From positions 867,647 to 931,646 of the forward strand of contig CAKOGP040001112.1 in the NCBI GenBank assembly GCA_933822405.4: a stretch of DNA of 64,000 bases, in the 5' to 3' direction. The translations under genes and the position numbers were made by a program. This stretch comes from Cylindrotheca closterium. Lineage: Eukaryota > Bacillariophyta > Bacillariophyceae > Bacillariales > Bacillariaceae. Below the pieces are notes generated by a model, which saw only the letters and a program-made list of their open reading frames with translations, had not been told where the DNA came from and did no database searches. The stretch's first letter is position 1. Each line of letters opens with the position of its first letter. Of the stretch, positions 53,943 through 64,000 are shown in pieces.

Positions 53943-55388
53943 ATGAAGTTGAAATTATTTTTCTTAGGAATACAATGCATGTGGCTAATATCTCTTTCCA
54001 AACCAACAGTGGCGTTTCTTCCTACAAGAATATTCCCCCCTGCGTGTCACGCCCATGGCTGTCAAGATAATTTTCGACAACATGATTCCTTCTTTAAATC
54101 CGATTCCTCTCGGCAAAAGTCTCGCTTATATGGCAAAACGTCTGGATCAGATACTTGCGATGCATTAGATTCAGCTACAGCTGAAAAGGTTGTTGCCACT
54201 CGAGGGAAAGACAAAACCGATGACACACAGGATGTGCTTACGAATGCCGTCATTCGAGTCAGCTTTGACGGAAGGATGTTCACAGGATGGAGCGGTGCCA
54301 ACGACAATAGCTATGATAATGATATGCGACAAGATTCACTCCCCTTGAATGATCCTTCGCCAAAGATAAAGCGAAAGCGGAGAAGAAGACTGGTCGATAG
54401 GGAAGGAGAAGCAAAAGGATATGTGAGATCGGTTGAGGGGGTAATAAGGGCCAACTTGGCCCAGATTTACGGTAATGTTGACCCTCGACGTGTAATTGTC
54501 GAGGGATGTAGTCGAACAGATAAGGGAGTGCATGCCACAGGCATGATGGCCCACATTTACTGCCTTACCGAGGAAGCCTTCAACGCTTTACAAGAGTCAT
54601 CCGGCTCTGAGAACCCCGATCGATCCATGTCTACAATAAAGGGTAAGCGGATACCGCACCCAACGTCTCCTACCGACCAAAGCTATTTCGAGCCAATCCC
54701 AAAGGATGCCAACTTGTCACGAATGGCATTTGCACTGAACCGAATGCGTCCTCAAGATGTCCAAATCTCAGGAATTGCTCCCGCGCCGTTCCTTGCTCCA
54801 ACATATCAGTATCCATTCCATGCATCACTGAGCTCTGTTTCAAAAACATACGAGTACCGTGTATCGATTGGGGACTTTCAGGACCCGACTCTTCGCCGAT
54901 CGGCTTGGTTCCTGAAGGACATAAGAGAGTGGAAAATGGAAACAATTCGAAAGGGGTGCGAGATGCTCCGGGGAACCCATGACTTTTCTGCGTTCCAGGG
55001 TTCTGCCAGGGGTGCAGGAGATAGAAAGAAGCAAAAGGAGGAGAAATTTCCCACTTGCACACTCTTTCATGTTGATTTTGTCCCTCAAGAACCATCAATA
55101 GACAAGATTTATTTCCCTGGCTTGCAGGTGGAAATGTTCAGATTTGTGATTACTGGTGATAGATTTTTGTACAAGATGAGTCGGATGATTGTGGGAGCGT
55201 TGGTTGCACTCGGAAGTAATAGACTAGATTTGGACACATTCGAGCGAGCCATAGAAAGCGGCAATTGGGACATTCCAGAGACCCCCGGCAAAAGGGTCCA
55301 ATTCCAATGCGCTCCGCCTCACGGACTTGTTCTCGAGAGTGTTCAGTACGACGACATTGATTTCGATTGGCAGCCACTTCGTTACTAG
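53943..55388 (+). CDS. TruA-family tRNA pseudouridine synthase, plastid-type leader
   Basis: 481 residues in one exon. The leader MKLKLFFLGIQCMWLISLSK then PTVA|FLPTRIFPP is a signal peptide followed by a Phe-headed transit region, pointing to the plastid. The enzyme core begins VIRVSFDGRMFTGWSG; the catalytic Asp lies in VEGCSRTDKGVHATGMMAH (GRTDxGVHA-like). SLSSVSKTYEYRV, LRGTHDFSAFQGSARG and FRFVITGDRFLYKMSRMIVG complete the TruA pattern. There are extra low-complexity loops (KIKRKRRRRL; SSGSENPDRS), common in plastid enzymes. TruA modifies uridines 38-40 in the anticodon stem. The 5' side is the repeat array, only 60 bases before the ATG. Confidence 0.88.
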   Translation: MKLKLFFLGIQCMWLISLSKPTVAFLPTRIFPPACHAHGCQDNFRQHDSFFKSDSSRQKSRLYGKTSGSDTCDALDSATAEKVVATRGKDKTDDTQDVLTNAVIRVSFDGRMFTGWSGANDNSYDNDMRQDSLPLNDPSPKIKRKRRRRLVDREGEAKGYVRSVEGVIRANLAQIYGNVDPRRVIVEGCSRTDKGVHATGMMAHIYCLTEEAFNALQESSGSENPDRSMSTIKGKRIPHPTSPTDQSYFEPIPKDANLSRMAFALNRMRPQDVQISGIAPAPFLAPTYQYPFHASLSSVSKTYEYRVSIGDFQDPTLRRSAWFLKDIREWKMETIRKGCEMLRGTHDFSAFQGSARGAGDRKKQKEEKFPTCTLFHVDFVPQEPSIDKIYFPGLQVEMFRFVITGDRFLYKMSRMIVGALVALGSNRLDLDTFERAIESGNWDIPETPGKRVQFQCAPPHGLVLESVQYDDIDFDWQPLRY

Positions 55389-55591
55389 AGTACGAACCGT
55401 CTAATATTCATCGGGAATTCATTCACTTACCAGTGCTTACTTTTGCTCAGAAACATGAATCGACCCATTCGACTAGAATTGAGACGATCTCATGATCCAA
55501 AAGACAAGATCAAACCTGCACCACAACTATCTGGTTTCAGACATGCACATATTCTTTTCGATTCGGTTATCGGTTGCATACCACTGAAAAA

Positions 55592-57646
55592 ATGGGACGC
55601 AGAAAGTGGTACAAGAAAGGACGATATGGCAAAAAGAAGATGGGTTTCTCAAATGAAGCAAGATCATACGGCAACAAGAACGAAGCATTCTCAGTGAAGG
55701 ATAGAAAGCTCCTCATTCAATATTTGAACGAATACTACGAGAGATGCACCGATCTTTACAGCGGCAATGTATTCCAAAAGAGCAGGTCGAGAAAGCTGCA
55801 AATGTCGGATAGTGGCGATCCAATCGTGATCGCAGGATGCACCTTTCCCGCCTTGGACGAGGATGCTTTGAGACAACCATATTTGGCACTTCCGCTGCTA
55901 AACGCAAAACAGCGAAAAATCATTCATCACCTTTGTGTATTTGCGAATCTCTACCATGTGGGTGTGAAACTGTCACCAATTGAAAGTTTCGTTGCAATCT
56001 CGATATTTCGTGATGGACTCGATTACGCTGTCCAACAATCGGAATGTGATCCCAAAGTACAGTTTCTAGACTTGAAGCCTTGGCTAAAACGTTTAGGTGA
56101 ATCAGCTACTGCAGCCACCAAAGTGGGACACGATGCTGTTTACAAGTTGATCGATCAACCTGGAGATAGTCTGCGCGATGGTATCGACGAATTGGACTTT
56201 GAAGAACTCAAAGATTTAAGTCTGGAGAATACGGTTCCACCACGATTAGAGGACGAGTACTGGACGCTAGTCGATTCGCCAGAGCAAATACGCGAATGCG
56301 TTCAAGAAATAGAGGTAAGGAAAAATGGAACTAAAGTTATGCATCGCAGTGGATATGTCTCACTTGGTGGTACCTTGTAGGCCGACAACATTACGGAGCT
56401 TGCTTTTGATTTGGAGTGCTTGTACAGGTCAAAACTTCAATTGATCACATGTTTAATACAGCTTGCTACATCAAGCGGTAAGGAGTACGTGATTGATACA
56501 TTAGCTCCAGGTGTTTGGGAAAGTGTTGGTGAGCTGGCTCCAATTTTTGCCGATCCAAAGATTGTCAAGATTGGTCATGCCATTGCAGGCATGGATGTGC
56601 AATGCCTGCAGCACGATTTCGGTATTTTCGTCGTCAACGCGTTTGACACGCAGGAGGCAGCAAAGGCGTTAAAGTTAAAGAGATTGGGCCTTGCTCAAGT
56701 CTGCGGGGCCTATGGTCTAAAGGATTCAGTAGAGTATGAAGATCTCAAGGCTGTCTACCAGACATGTAACTGGACTGTCCGACCAATGGAGGAGAATATG
56801 ATCATATATGCTCGCTATGATGTCCATTGTCTGATATTACTACGCAAGTTAATGATGCGCGACTTGGCAAAGGAAGAGTGTTGGGATGAATCAAATCCCA
56901 AGGACTCAGACGCTGAAGCTAAGGCTGTTGCGGATACTATGGCCTCTATGTGGAATGACTTTGATGAAGATGAAGATGACTTCGGCAATACCATATCATC
57001 GCCTGACGAAGCAGCCGGTACGGCAGAGGCAGTTCGTGGTGATTATCATGATACTGCAGTTGAAACCACTGAGAGATCATCAAATTTCGGCGCGGGCGAA
57101 TTGCGGATGAACGCAGCTCTGATGCAAGTTATATCGCGTAGCCAAGAAATGTGTGCAAAGTTTTCGAAGGCCAAGGCCGAAAAACATTTGAAGGATCCAG
57201 ATTTTCAGTCCATCGTTGTTGCTTCAAAGACAGGAGAGATTCCAGAGTGGACAGCGTCGCAACTTAGCTTGTACGACAGGTTGGAAGAATGGCGTATGGA
57301 TATGGCTAAGCGGCAGAAAGTTATGGCTGGTTTTATCTCTCCACTGGGATTCTTGGCGTTGATTGCTTACAAGCGACCAACTACGATTGAAGCACTGCGA
57401 CAGGTGAATTTCCAACCGTCGGAGTTTTTTGAAAGAGAAGATTTGACCGAGCTATTCGACCTGGTGAAAGAATCTCGTCGACAGGATGGTCTACGTGATT
57501 ACGATGATGTGGGCAGTCGTACGTACCCAGAGCTGTTGCGACGATTGGACAGGCGTGAGCAGTTGAAGCAAATTGGTTCAGTTGCCTTAACCATGGGAGC
57601 AGCTGTTGCAGCTGTTGCAGCGGTTAGAGCCCTGAGGCGTAGGTAA
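55592..57646 (+). CDS. Rrp6/EXD-like DEDDy 3'-5' exonuclease with hydrophobic C-terminus
   Basis: Exons 55592-56314 and 56381-57646 give 662 residues; the 66-base intron is GT-AG, phase 0. The start ATG 55592 gives a basic N-terminus (MGRRKWYKKGRYGKKKMGF). The exonuclease domain spans the intron: ELAFDLECLYRS (DxE), IVKIGHAIAGMDVQCLQHDF, NAFDTQEAAKALKL (Asp) and MIIYARYDVHCLILLRKLM (Tyr-x3-Asp), a complete DEDDy set. YQTCNWTVRPMEENM matches the NADWRxRPL segment of Rrp6. An HRDC-like helical region may lie near 530-600. The C-terminus (SVALTMGAAVAAVAAVRALRRR) is hydrophobic and ends in arginines, unlike nuclear Rrp6, suggesting a tail anchor. Confidence 0.82.
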
Positions 57647-57933
57647 TAGGCAATAAGCTTTACTAATTGATAATTGCGATCTATGAAAGTACATTATTTC
57701 TATAGAAGTGCGTGGAGTAGTAGACAGGTTTGAGGTTCAGGTTTTGTCAAAAACGATCTTAGTGGCGTCCGTCCATATCCCGTTTTATACCCGTTGAATT
57801 CAAATGTACACGTGCGAAAGTACGACGGCCGAACGTGACTGCTGGCATTGCAATGATCGGGGGCAAAAGGTGCAACTCCATCTTGTTTATCACGCTAACA
57901 ACTACACTCTGACCAAACCCCTTGAACACAATC

Positions 57934-58836
57934 ATGAATATCTTTCGTTTCTGCGGCGACATGTCGCATCTTTTCAGCATTATTGTTTTGCTGCTACGGC
58001 TGCGAGTGGCAAAAAATGCACAGGGTATGTTTGTGTCTTGGATTCTCATTGGTGAACGATCTTGCGAACTGGTTTAGACAACAAACAACTCGTTGATTGC
58101 ATATATTGCAATTCAATTCAGGTGTGGCTCATCTGTTCTATTCTTTGCATCTTCTTAGGAATCTCTGTCCGAACACACGAACTTTTCTTGGCTGTTTTCG
58201 TTACTCGATACTTGGATTTGTTCACCACTTATTACTCGCTATACAACTCGTGCATGAAGATTATATACATTGGCTCCACTGCTGCCATTGTTTACACCAT
58301 CAAATTTCAAGAGCCGATTAAGAGCACCTACGACAAGAGCCAAGATTCTTTCTTGCACTGGAAGTTTGCAGCTGCTCCATGCGGTGTTTTGGCGTTCCTG
58401 ACTCACTTGATCGGGTCTGGAATTGCCGACTTCAATCTGCTCGAGTTGCTTTGGACATTTTCAATTTACTGTGAAGCCATTGCTATCCTTCCTCAATTGA
58501 TTGTCATTCAACGTTACCGGGAGATTGAAAACTTGACGGGGAACTATGTTTTCTTCATGGGAGCCTACCGTGCTCTTTACATTCTAAACTGGGTTTACAG
58601 GGCAAACACTGAAAAGGGATACAGACACCATTGGGTTGTGTATATCTGTGGTGTGATCCAAACGTTGTTGTATGCGGATTTCTTTTACTACTACTTCAAA
58701 AGGTATGTTACACCGGGAGACTGTTTGTTGAAGTAGGAAACGACTGATCCACTCACCAACTCTTGAACCTTATTTCTTCGAAAATCACTACAGTAAATCG
58801 CAAGGAGGAAAATTCTCCCTACCAACAAATGCCTAA
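57934..58836 (+). CDS. ERD2: ER lumen protein-retaining (KDEL) receptor
   Basis: Exons 57934-58024, 58159-58702 and 58794-58836 give 225 residues; both introns are GT-AG. The start MNIFRFCGDMSHLFSIIVLL is nearly diagnostic. It continues with THELFLAVFVTRYLDLFTTY, YSLYNSCMKIIYIGS, LLELLWTFSIYCEAIAILPQ and FFMGAYRALYILNWVYR, and ends GGKFSLPTNA, close to the GKKLSLPA tail of animal receptors. Seven membrane helices are expected. It returns HDEL/KDEL proteins from the Golgi to the ER. The third exon encodes only the last 14 residues, so a gene finder could easily miss it and end the protein early. Confidence 0.95.
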
Positions 58837-59038
58837 GTGGATGATTTGCAGTGGGGTGTACAACTGGTTGGCTCAAGTAACGTCTAGTACATTTTCTAAA
58901 GATCCATACTGTATATATTTTCATCTTCCACTTCTAGCTCCTTGTTTTGTACGATTTTTATAGATTCATTGATTCGTTCAATCTAGGTTCATATTCATAT
59001 AGCTGTTGCATCCAATGCCAATGTCTGTCCATTTTAAT

Positions 59039-59752
59039 CTATCTTCGCTTTCGGGCCATTCGCCTTCCTAGTTCCATTTGTCGCTTCATCATCATCTCCT
59101 TTTGTGATTTGCTCATGACAGATAATGCATCTTTCTTTATCGCAGCTTGCATGGAATTAGAGTCTGGTGGAATGGGTTTTCCTTCTGCCTTTCGTTTCCG
59201 TAGTGTCCGTTGCATCAAGTCCATGTTTTGAACCTGCGAAATCATGATTTGAATGTCCTCCATAGACTTGTTGCTTGCCGTTGCCACCTTGAGACGTTGC
59301 AATCGATCCATTTCAATCAAGTCATCGGCAGTTGCATCGTTTCCCAAAACCTCAATGAAACAGTTGATGCATGCAACAACTTCCTTGGCAAGTTTAATTT
59401 CCTTTGTTAGTCCAAAGGAAAGCTTGGCACCCCAGCTATCCAATCCTCGGTCCAATTCTTCTCGGTACTTGAGCAAAGTCAACTCTTCCATATTGGAAAG
59501 ACGCTCCATTTGCTCCATGTAATTCTCTTTTTCCTGTCGTTCCTTTCGTGATTCCATCCATCCTGAAATCCCACTGGGTCCTTCATTGGTGGAGAAGGAT
59601 GCCGCTTGGTGAGGAGGAACTACTACTTGTTGACGCCACAATAATGGAGCGTTGCTCTTGATGGATTGGCATCCTGCTGACGGCAAACCTCGCAGGTGAT
59701 GAGCCAGTCCTCGTCGAGAGGTAGATACGAGAAAGTTGGAAGCTGTTCGCAT
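59039..59752 (-). CDS. Mitochondrial-type helical protein, unknown
   Basis: 237 residues from ATG 59752 (the longer open frame starts with TTG). The N-terminus MRTASNFLVSTSRRGLAHHL is basic and hydroxylated, a likely mitochondrial presequence. The rest is charged and helical: RKERQEKENYMEQMERLSNM, then a region with a paired Cys-Ile-Asn-Cys (VVACINCFIEVLG), and a very basic Met-rich C-terminus (SKSQKEMMMKRQMELGRRMA…KRR), which could bind RNA. I do not recognise a family. A mitoribosome-associated or assembly role would fit but is only a guess. Confidence 0.65.
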   Translation of the reverse strand: MRTASNFLVSTSRRGLAHHLRGLPSAGCQSIKSNAPLLWRQQVVVPPHQAASFSTNEGPSGISGWMESRKERQEKENYMEQMERLSNMEELTLLKYREELDRGLDSWGAKLSFGLTKEIKLAKEVVACINCFIEVLGNDATADDLIEMDRLQRLKVATASNKSMEDIQIMISQVQNMDLMQRTLRKRKAEGKPIPPDSNSMQAAIKKDALSVMSKSQKEMMMKRQMELGRRMARKRR

Positions 59753-60033
59753 GATGTGCAACTACAAATAGTAATGATGTGTTGAGAAATACCTCCTACT
59801 GTAGGCGATATGTGACGTGATGTGGGACGATGACGCAATTGATGAAAAGAAAAGTGACCGTAGTAAGGACAGACTTTGTTGGAGGGAAAAGAAGAGCAAC
59901 GAAGAAAAGTCTCACGATCCGTATCGTCCTCCATCATTACTCTTACTTCGTAGCATAGTTTACTCTATAGTGTATAGTGAATAAAATCTACAATGAGTAC
60001 TTTACAGTATGAGGTAGCCTTCAAATATCATTA

Positions 60034-60966
60034 TTATTCCAACTCATCTTCGTGCATAAAGTAGACCGGTATATAGTAGGTAAAGAAACCAACGTGATCT
60101 GGATTCAACAGAATGTGCAATACCAGCATCTCATTGTGGACCATCCCCAAAAGACACGATGAAACCTGCAGTTGACTCTGTTGTTGCCATTGCAAACAAG
60201 TACTAAACTTGTTGGCATCCACCTTGAGGACGCAATGCGAATCAGGATTCGGTGCCTGTTCTTCTTCTTCGTCCCATCGTGGCACCAGATTGGAATAAAA
60301 GCAGGCTAAGGACGCCCCATCATGGTCTAGTCGTACCGTCAAATCTCCCCTCATGGTGGCTTCTAGATACAAGTGGGGGCCCATTTGCCGTAATTTGTCC
60401 ACAATGGCCTTGAGCGGCCGATCCAGGGGTAGTTCCAATTGCACCGCCGGCGTATTGATTTGAGGCGGCAAATGATATTGCATTTCCGATTGCCGTAACA
60501 CTCGGACTGGAATTGCTTGATGGATTTCGATCGAATCGTCTTGTCCATCCAAACATAAGCATGGCATTTGATTACGTTTGGCCAATTTCAAAATGACCAT
60601 TTGTTGACCTGCCATAACCGATTGGAGAACGGACTGATTTTGTCGATTATTTTGGCTGGAGTTGCTGTAATTTCGTGAATTATATTGCCCGTGAACACTT
60701 TGCAGGGCCAGTTTCAAGGAATTCAAATCCACTTGACAAACAATGACATTCTCGGCGGCAGATTCGATGCGGTGTTCGAGAAAAATGTCTTTGGAGAGTT
60801 CCATAAAGCAGGTGATGCCACTTTCGCTTTTGCAGGATATTCGAACAAATTCTCGATCTAGATAGAGAATCGCAAACTTGTTGTTGTCTTGCAACTTGGC
60901 GATTGCATTGACGATGGAATACAAAAGCGAGACTTGGTCGCTCAGCACTTTGGCTTTGAATCGCAT
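60034..60966 (-). CDS. HUS1: HUS1 checkpoint-clamp subunit
   Basis: 310 residues in one exon, close to the human length of 280. The sequence follows Hus1 from the first residue: MRFKAKVLSDQVSLLYSIVN, AIAKLQDNNKFAILYLD, CFMELSKDIFLEHRIES, VDLNSLKLALQSVH, then VILKLAKRNQMPCLCLDGQD and LPLDRPLKAIVDKLRQMGPH. It ends with the PCNA-like FFTYYIPVYFMHEDELE. An Asn/Gln/Ser-rich insert (NSRNYSNSSQNNRQNQS) splits the first PCNA-like domain. HUS1 forms the 9-1-1 clamp with RAD9 and RAD1 for DNA-damage checkpoint signalling in the nucleus. Confidence 0.88.
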   Translation of the reverse strand: MRFKAKVLSDQVSLLYSIVNAIAKLQDNNKFAILYLDREFVRISCKSESGITCFMELSKDIFLEHRIESAAENVIVCQVDLNSLKLALQSVHGQYNSRNYSNSSQNNRQNQSVLQSVMAGQQMVILKLAKRNQMPCLCLDGQDDSIEIHQAIPVRVLRQSEMQYHLPPQINTPAVQLELPLDRPLKAIVDKLRQMGPHLYLEATMRGDLTVRLDHDGASLACFYSNLVPRWDEEEEQAPNPDSHCVLKVDANKFSTCLQWQQQSQLQVSSCLLGMVHNEMLVLHILLNPDHVGFFTYYIPVYFMHEDELE

Positions 60967-61349
60967 TGTCTATTGTTGCTTCGATTTTGCTAAGGAAGAA
61001 AATCCTGTTTGATTCAACTATGCTTTAGACTGCTTGAGAGATAAGCGTGGTGTGCATTTCAAGGTTCCACTGTATCGTATTTGTTAGAGCGCGCTGTCCT
61101 GTGGCAGATGGATCGATTGAGTGTGGTTGTGGTTTGGTTTTTATTTTGGTGCGAATTTCAAAGGGATCGAATGAGTCAATGAGTCAACTCTAGGGTTTCG
61201 CTTCGATGCGATGCCGCAACACAACAACAACAACAACAACCTTTTGACACAATCCAAATCATCCCCGAAGCACCCTTGCCAATCACCAATCATAAGTGAT
61301 AATACAACAACAATAAGAACAACAACATCAATAACAAAAAGACAAACGA
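60967..61349. other. Divergent intergenic region with CAA-rich leader
   Basis: About 380 bases between HUS1 and the bromodomain gene. From 61210 to 61345 it is rich in CAA repeats (ACAACAACAACAACAACAAC and similar), probably the 5' UTR of the bromodomain gene. No other feature is seen. Confidence 0.5.
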
Positions 61350-62405
61350 ATGATGTCTTCGAACCCAGGGACACCAGCAACGCCGGAAACGTTCGCCTCT
61401 CCTGGTGGAAAGACTACTGGTTCGTCTGCCGGCGAAGATGAATTGCGCAAACAACTACGTGCGGCACTCCAAAGCCTCAATCGTCGTGAACCACTGGAAC
61501 CTTCCTACAAAAGACTCTTGTTGAATGGCACTGTCACTCGTAGATTACCCACAATCCCAAAAGACAAATTCTACAAGCGAATAGGTTCAGGTCTTAGGCA
61601 ACGAGTGGAACGTTACATGGTGGAGATGCAAGGAAAAGATCCATTTGATCGCATTTCGCAACGACAACCGCTGGAAGAGGAAAAGATGAGAGCTGCCTTT
61701 ACGCTTCGAGAAACCAAAGCACACGAACAACAGCCCTTATTAGAAGCCACATTGGCGCAAACCATGATGCACCCGGAACGGAAACGTGCCTTGGATGGGA
61801 TTGCCATGGGATTGCAATCCCGTAACGCGGCTCCCAAAAAGATCCGGACTTCAACTGGGGCTCCTATTTCCGCCATGGAACAAACCGAAAAGGCCCGCCG
61901 CAAGGCAGAATTAGACCGACAACGAGAACAAGCTCGCAAGTGGGAAGAGGCTCGTTCCAAACGAGAAGAAGAAGAGCGCTTGCGTAGGGAACGCGAGGTT
62001 CAACAACGCAAGCCAGCGGCGACTCCGCAACAAACACTGATATTAAAGGTTTTCAATACAATGTGGGATATGAATTTTAAGATTCTGGGAGATACCAATC
62101 CGTTCCGTACAGTCATTGATCGCAACAACTGTGCTGCCATTGGAGCTCCGGACTACTTTGATATCATTACCACTCCCATGAACTTGACATATATCAAAGA
62201 TAAGGTTCATGGAATGAAGTACATTACCTTGCAATCCTTCTTTGCGGACATCGATCTAATGATTCAGAATGCCCTAACCTACAACAGCGCGGCAGGAAAT
62301 CCATACCGTGTGGCGGCAGAAGAAATGAACAAACGATATCAGAAAATTGTCAAGAAAATCTGGCAGCAAAAGAAAAGACAACAAGCGGCAATGAATGAAT
62401 CATAA
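61350..62405 (+). CDS. Bromodomain protein with charged coiled-coil linker
   Basis: 351 residues in one exon. The N-terminal 170 residues are basic and predicted helical without a known domain (EPLEPSYKRLLLNGTVTRRL; PKDKFYKRIGSGLRQRVERY). Residues 180-225 form a highly charged single helix (RREQARKW-type, KREEEERLRREREVQQRK). The bromodomain occupies about 230-345: FRTVIDRNNCAAIGAPDYFD, IITTPMNLTYIKDKVHGMKY, FFADIDLMIQNALTYNSAAG, including the ZA-loop Pro and the acetyl-lysine-binding Asn in TYNS. It is a likely reader of acetylated histones. The N-terminal part may place it in a chromatin complex, but no subunit name is assigned. Confidence 0.85.
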   Translation: MMSSNPGTPATPETFASPGGKTTGSSAGEDELRKQLRAALQSLNRREPLEPSYKRLLLNGTVTRRLPTIPKDKFYKRIGSGLRQRVERYMVEMQGKDPFDRISQRQPLEEEKMRAAFTLRETKAHEQQPLLEATLAQTMMHPERKRALDGIAMGLQSRNAAPKKIRTSTGAPISAMEQTEKARRKAELDRQREQARKWEEARSKREEEERLRREREVQQRKPAATPQQTLILKVFNTMWDMNFKILGDTNPFRTVIDRNNCAAIGAPDYFDIITTPMNLTYIKDKVHGMKYITLQSFFADIDLMIQNALTYNSAAGNPYRVAAEEMNKRYQKIVKKIWQQKKRQQAAMNES

Positions 62406-62615
62406 AGATGCTATATTAACCCAAATTTGGTGGCGTTAGGAATAGCCTATTGTACTAGAATTCGTTATTTTGAATTTATTCTCTTCGTTTTCAAGTTTTG
62501 CAATCTCTACCGTAGTCGAATCAGTCAATCTACTGGCAGAAATTCAAAAAATCAGAAGCCGCCCATACCCCACAACCAAACAAACACTGAAACTTCAACA
62601 ACAACAAGATTCAAG

Positions 62616-64000
62616 ATGGCTTCTTCTTCAACGTCCAAATCCTCGTTGGTCATACGAAGACTGTATCGAAACATGCTAAGAACCATCAAGCCATACACTT
62701 CATCACCAGATGCCAAAGTCTTGCACTGCCTGTTGCATCGAACTGGATTGGACGACGACATTTCCGATTGGGAGGCCTTTGTCAAGGCGACTGGATTGGA
62801 AAAGGGACACCAGGCGAGCGATCTGAGTTATAGCTATGCGGATGCCAAAAAAGGAGGACGTTTCCAAGACGATGATCGAGATCACAAACTATTGTTCAGA
62901 AGATTACTAAGAGAAGTGGTGACAGGAGAAAAGGGATTACGACGAATGCCTGTTCCTTCAGTAGTGGACACCTCGAGACTGCAACAAGTCATCAAGAGAG
63001 AATTTCGCAATGAAAAGGGCTCTTCCATGTCTGCCTATTTCAATGATTTGACAAGACGGCAAGTGGCCTTTACAGCACTACGAGAACTCAACAAGAAACT
63101 GTCCGTATTGGCGAGTGTCGATTCCAGCGAGGTATCTCCAAACCAGGCTGCCTGGCACGTATCTTCTCTACCAATATCCAAACCATCAGCCATATTACAA
63201 CCAGGAGTATTTCTTATGAGTCATCCACACATGAGTGACTCTTTCTTTTCTCGAACGTAAGCTATGCCATTTCGATCACGAAAGTTGTCTGAAGAATGAA
63301 TTATTGAGTACTGACACTATGCGTTGCTGATTGTTATTCCATTATTCCATTATTCCTTGCCATCATGTTTAGTGTAATATGTATATTGGACTATGAAAAC
63401 GAGGCAAAAAGTGAATCGGCAGCAAAGCGGTTTGACTTGGACGCCCTGGGTCCAACGTATGGACTTATTGTGAATCGAGTAAGCATGAAGGGTGATACGA
63501 ATGAAAAGAGAACGCTGAGGGAAGCCTTTGATGACAATATGCTGCCCGAAAGAATGGCAGATATCTTTGGAGACATGCCAGTAAAGGACGGAGGTCCCGT
63601 ACATCCATCCTTACAAATGTTGTATTCACTACCGGGATCCAAAGAAAACACAATTGATGGTACCTTGATTCCAACAATCCCAGAGCCACATGACGGTAGC
63701 ACTGCCGAATATACAGATTGTGCCACTTACTTTCAAGGGGACGTGTTTGATGCCATGACAGCAATCAAGGATGGCAAGTTGGACAAGAGTGAGTCTGTTT
63801 TGCATTGATTGCATCATATAAACTTTTTTGTTTTTAAAATTCACACTTCTCACTTTCAAATACCTTTATAGACGAAATGTCCTTCTTTGTTGGAGCTTCC
63901 ACTTGGGCACCTGGTCAACTGGAAAGTGAAATGGCCCACGGCTTTTGGATACCTTGTAGAGGCCCCGCTGAAATTGCTTTGAGTGGAACGTGCGAACATG
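62616..64000 (+). CDS. UPF0301/AlgH (DUF179) family protein, 3' end outside window
   Basis: Exons 62616-63256, 63373-63788 and 63872 onward; the gene runs off the right edge. Introns are GT-AG with junctions R-T-VICILDY and LDK-NEMSFF. The first 210 residues are helical and lack a known domain (RLYRNMLRTIKPYTSSPDAK; FRRLLREVVTGEKGLRRMPV). The AlgH-type domain begins at SAILQPGVFLMSHPHMSDSF, continues with YGLIVNRVSMKG and HPSLQMLYSLPGS, and reaches FFVGASTWAPGQLESEMAHG and FWIPCRGPAE, the classic G-x-GPGQLExE block. The molecular function of this family is unsettled. The long N-terminal extension is a eukaryotic addition, possibly with a targeting role. Confidence 0.82.

Overview
This is nuclear DNA from a eukaryote with short GT-AG introns, small intergenic gaps and genes on both strands. 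The best guess is a diatom, or another alga with a secondary red plastid. Several proteins begin with a signal peptide followed at once by Phe (…CST-FAP…, …VHA-FLP…, …TVA-FLP…, …SSS-FFT…, …ADA-FST…), the two-part plastid presequence typical of diatoms. There is also a Ser/Pro-rich type I membrane protein of a kind I associate with diatoms. I cannot name the species. All calls come from reading translations and splice sites by eye; no database or alignment tool was used.

Layout. 0-2.4 kb: two tandem copies of a DegT-type PLP aminotransferase, the first cut by the window edge. 4-8.2 kb: an LSD1-type zinc-finger protein, a Ser/Pro-rich membrane protein and a Lin0512-family protein. 8.3-17 kb: a 2370-residue HEATR5/LAA1-like HEAT protein and an unknown membrane coiled-coil protein. 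17-22 kb: a YCII protein, an RNase H-like protein, a secreted unknown and propionyl-CoA carboxylase beta. 23-29 kb: two tail-to-tail paralogs with a zinc-binding N-terminus, a Myb/SANT-like block and a GAF-like domain. 29.8-33.7 kb: three consecutive genes with plastid-type leaders (an aberrant protein kinase, a D27-like carotenoid isomerase, a small probable lumen protein). 33.7-41.7 kb: a coiled-coil protein, a hydroxyacid dehydrogenase-cupin fusion, a START-like protein, a METTL16-like methyltransferase and a small membrane protein. 42-49.9 kb: mostly membrane and secretory functions (delta-9 desaturase, TRAPPC2L, Rab6, atlastin, sulfotransferase). 50-58.9 kb: a membrane-anchored endonuclease/exonuclease/phosphatase protein, a plastid membrane protein, a repeat array, a plastid-type TruA pseudouridine synthase, an Rrp6-like exonuclease and a KDEL receptor. 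59-64 kb: a mitochondrial-type unknown, HUS1, a bromodomain protein and a partial UPF0301/AlgH protein.

The most unusual structure is the array at 52247-53883. Five diverged units of about 290-350 bp lie head-to-tail between the divergent plastid membrane-protein and TruA genes. Unit 1 holds the first 29 codons of the membrane-protein gene, and its edge falls at the predicted signal-peptide/transit-peptide junction. The other four units carry decayed copies of that leader. The array therefore looks like repeated duplication of an upstream region plus signal-peptide module. Other points of interest are the paralog pair, the aberrant plastid kinase, the dehydrogenase-cupin fusion, a dispersed repeat pair, recurrent TACCGGTA palindromes in noncoding DNA, and four convergent gene pairs whose stop codons are 48-50 bp apart.
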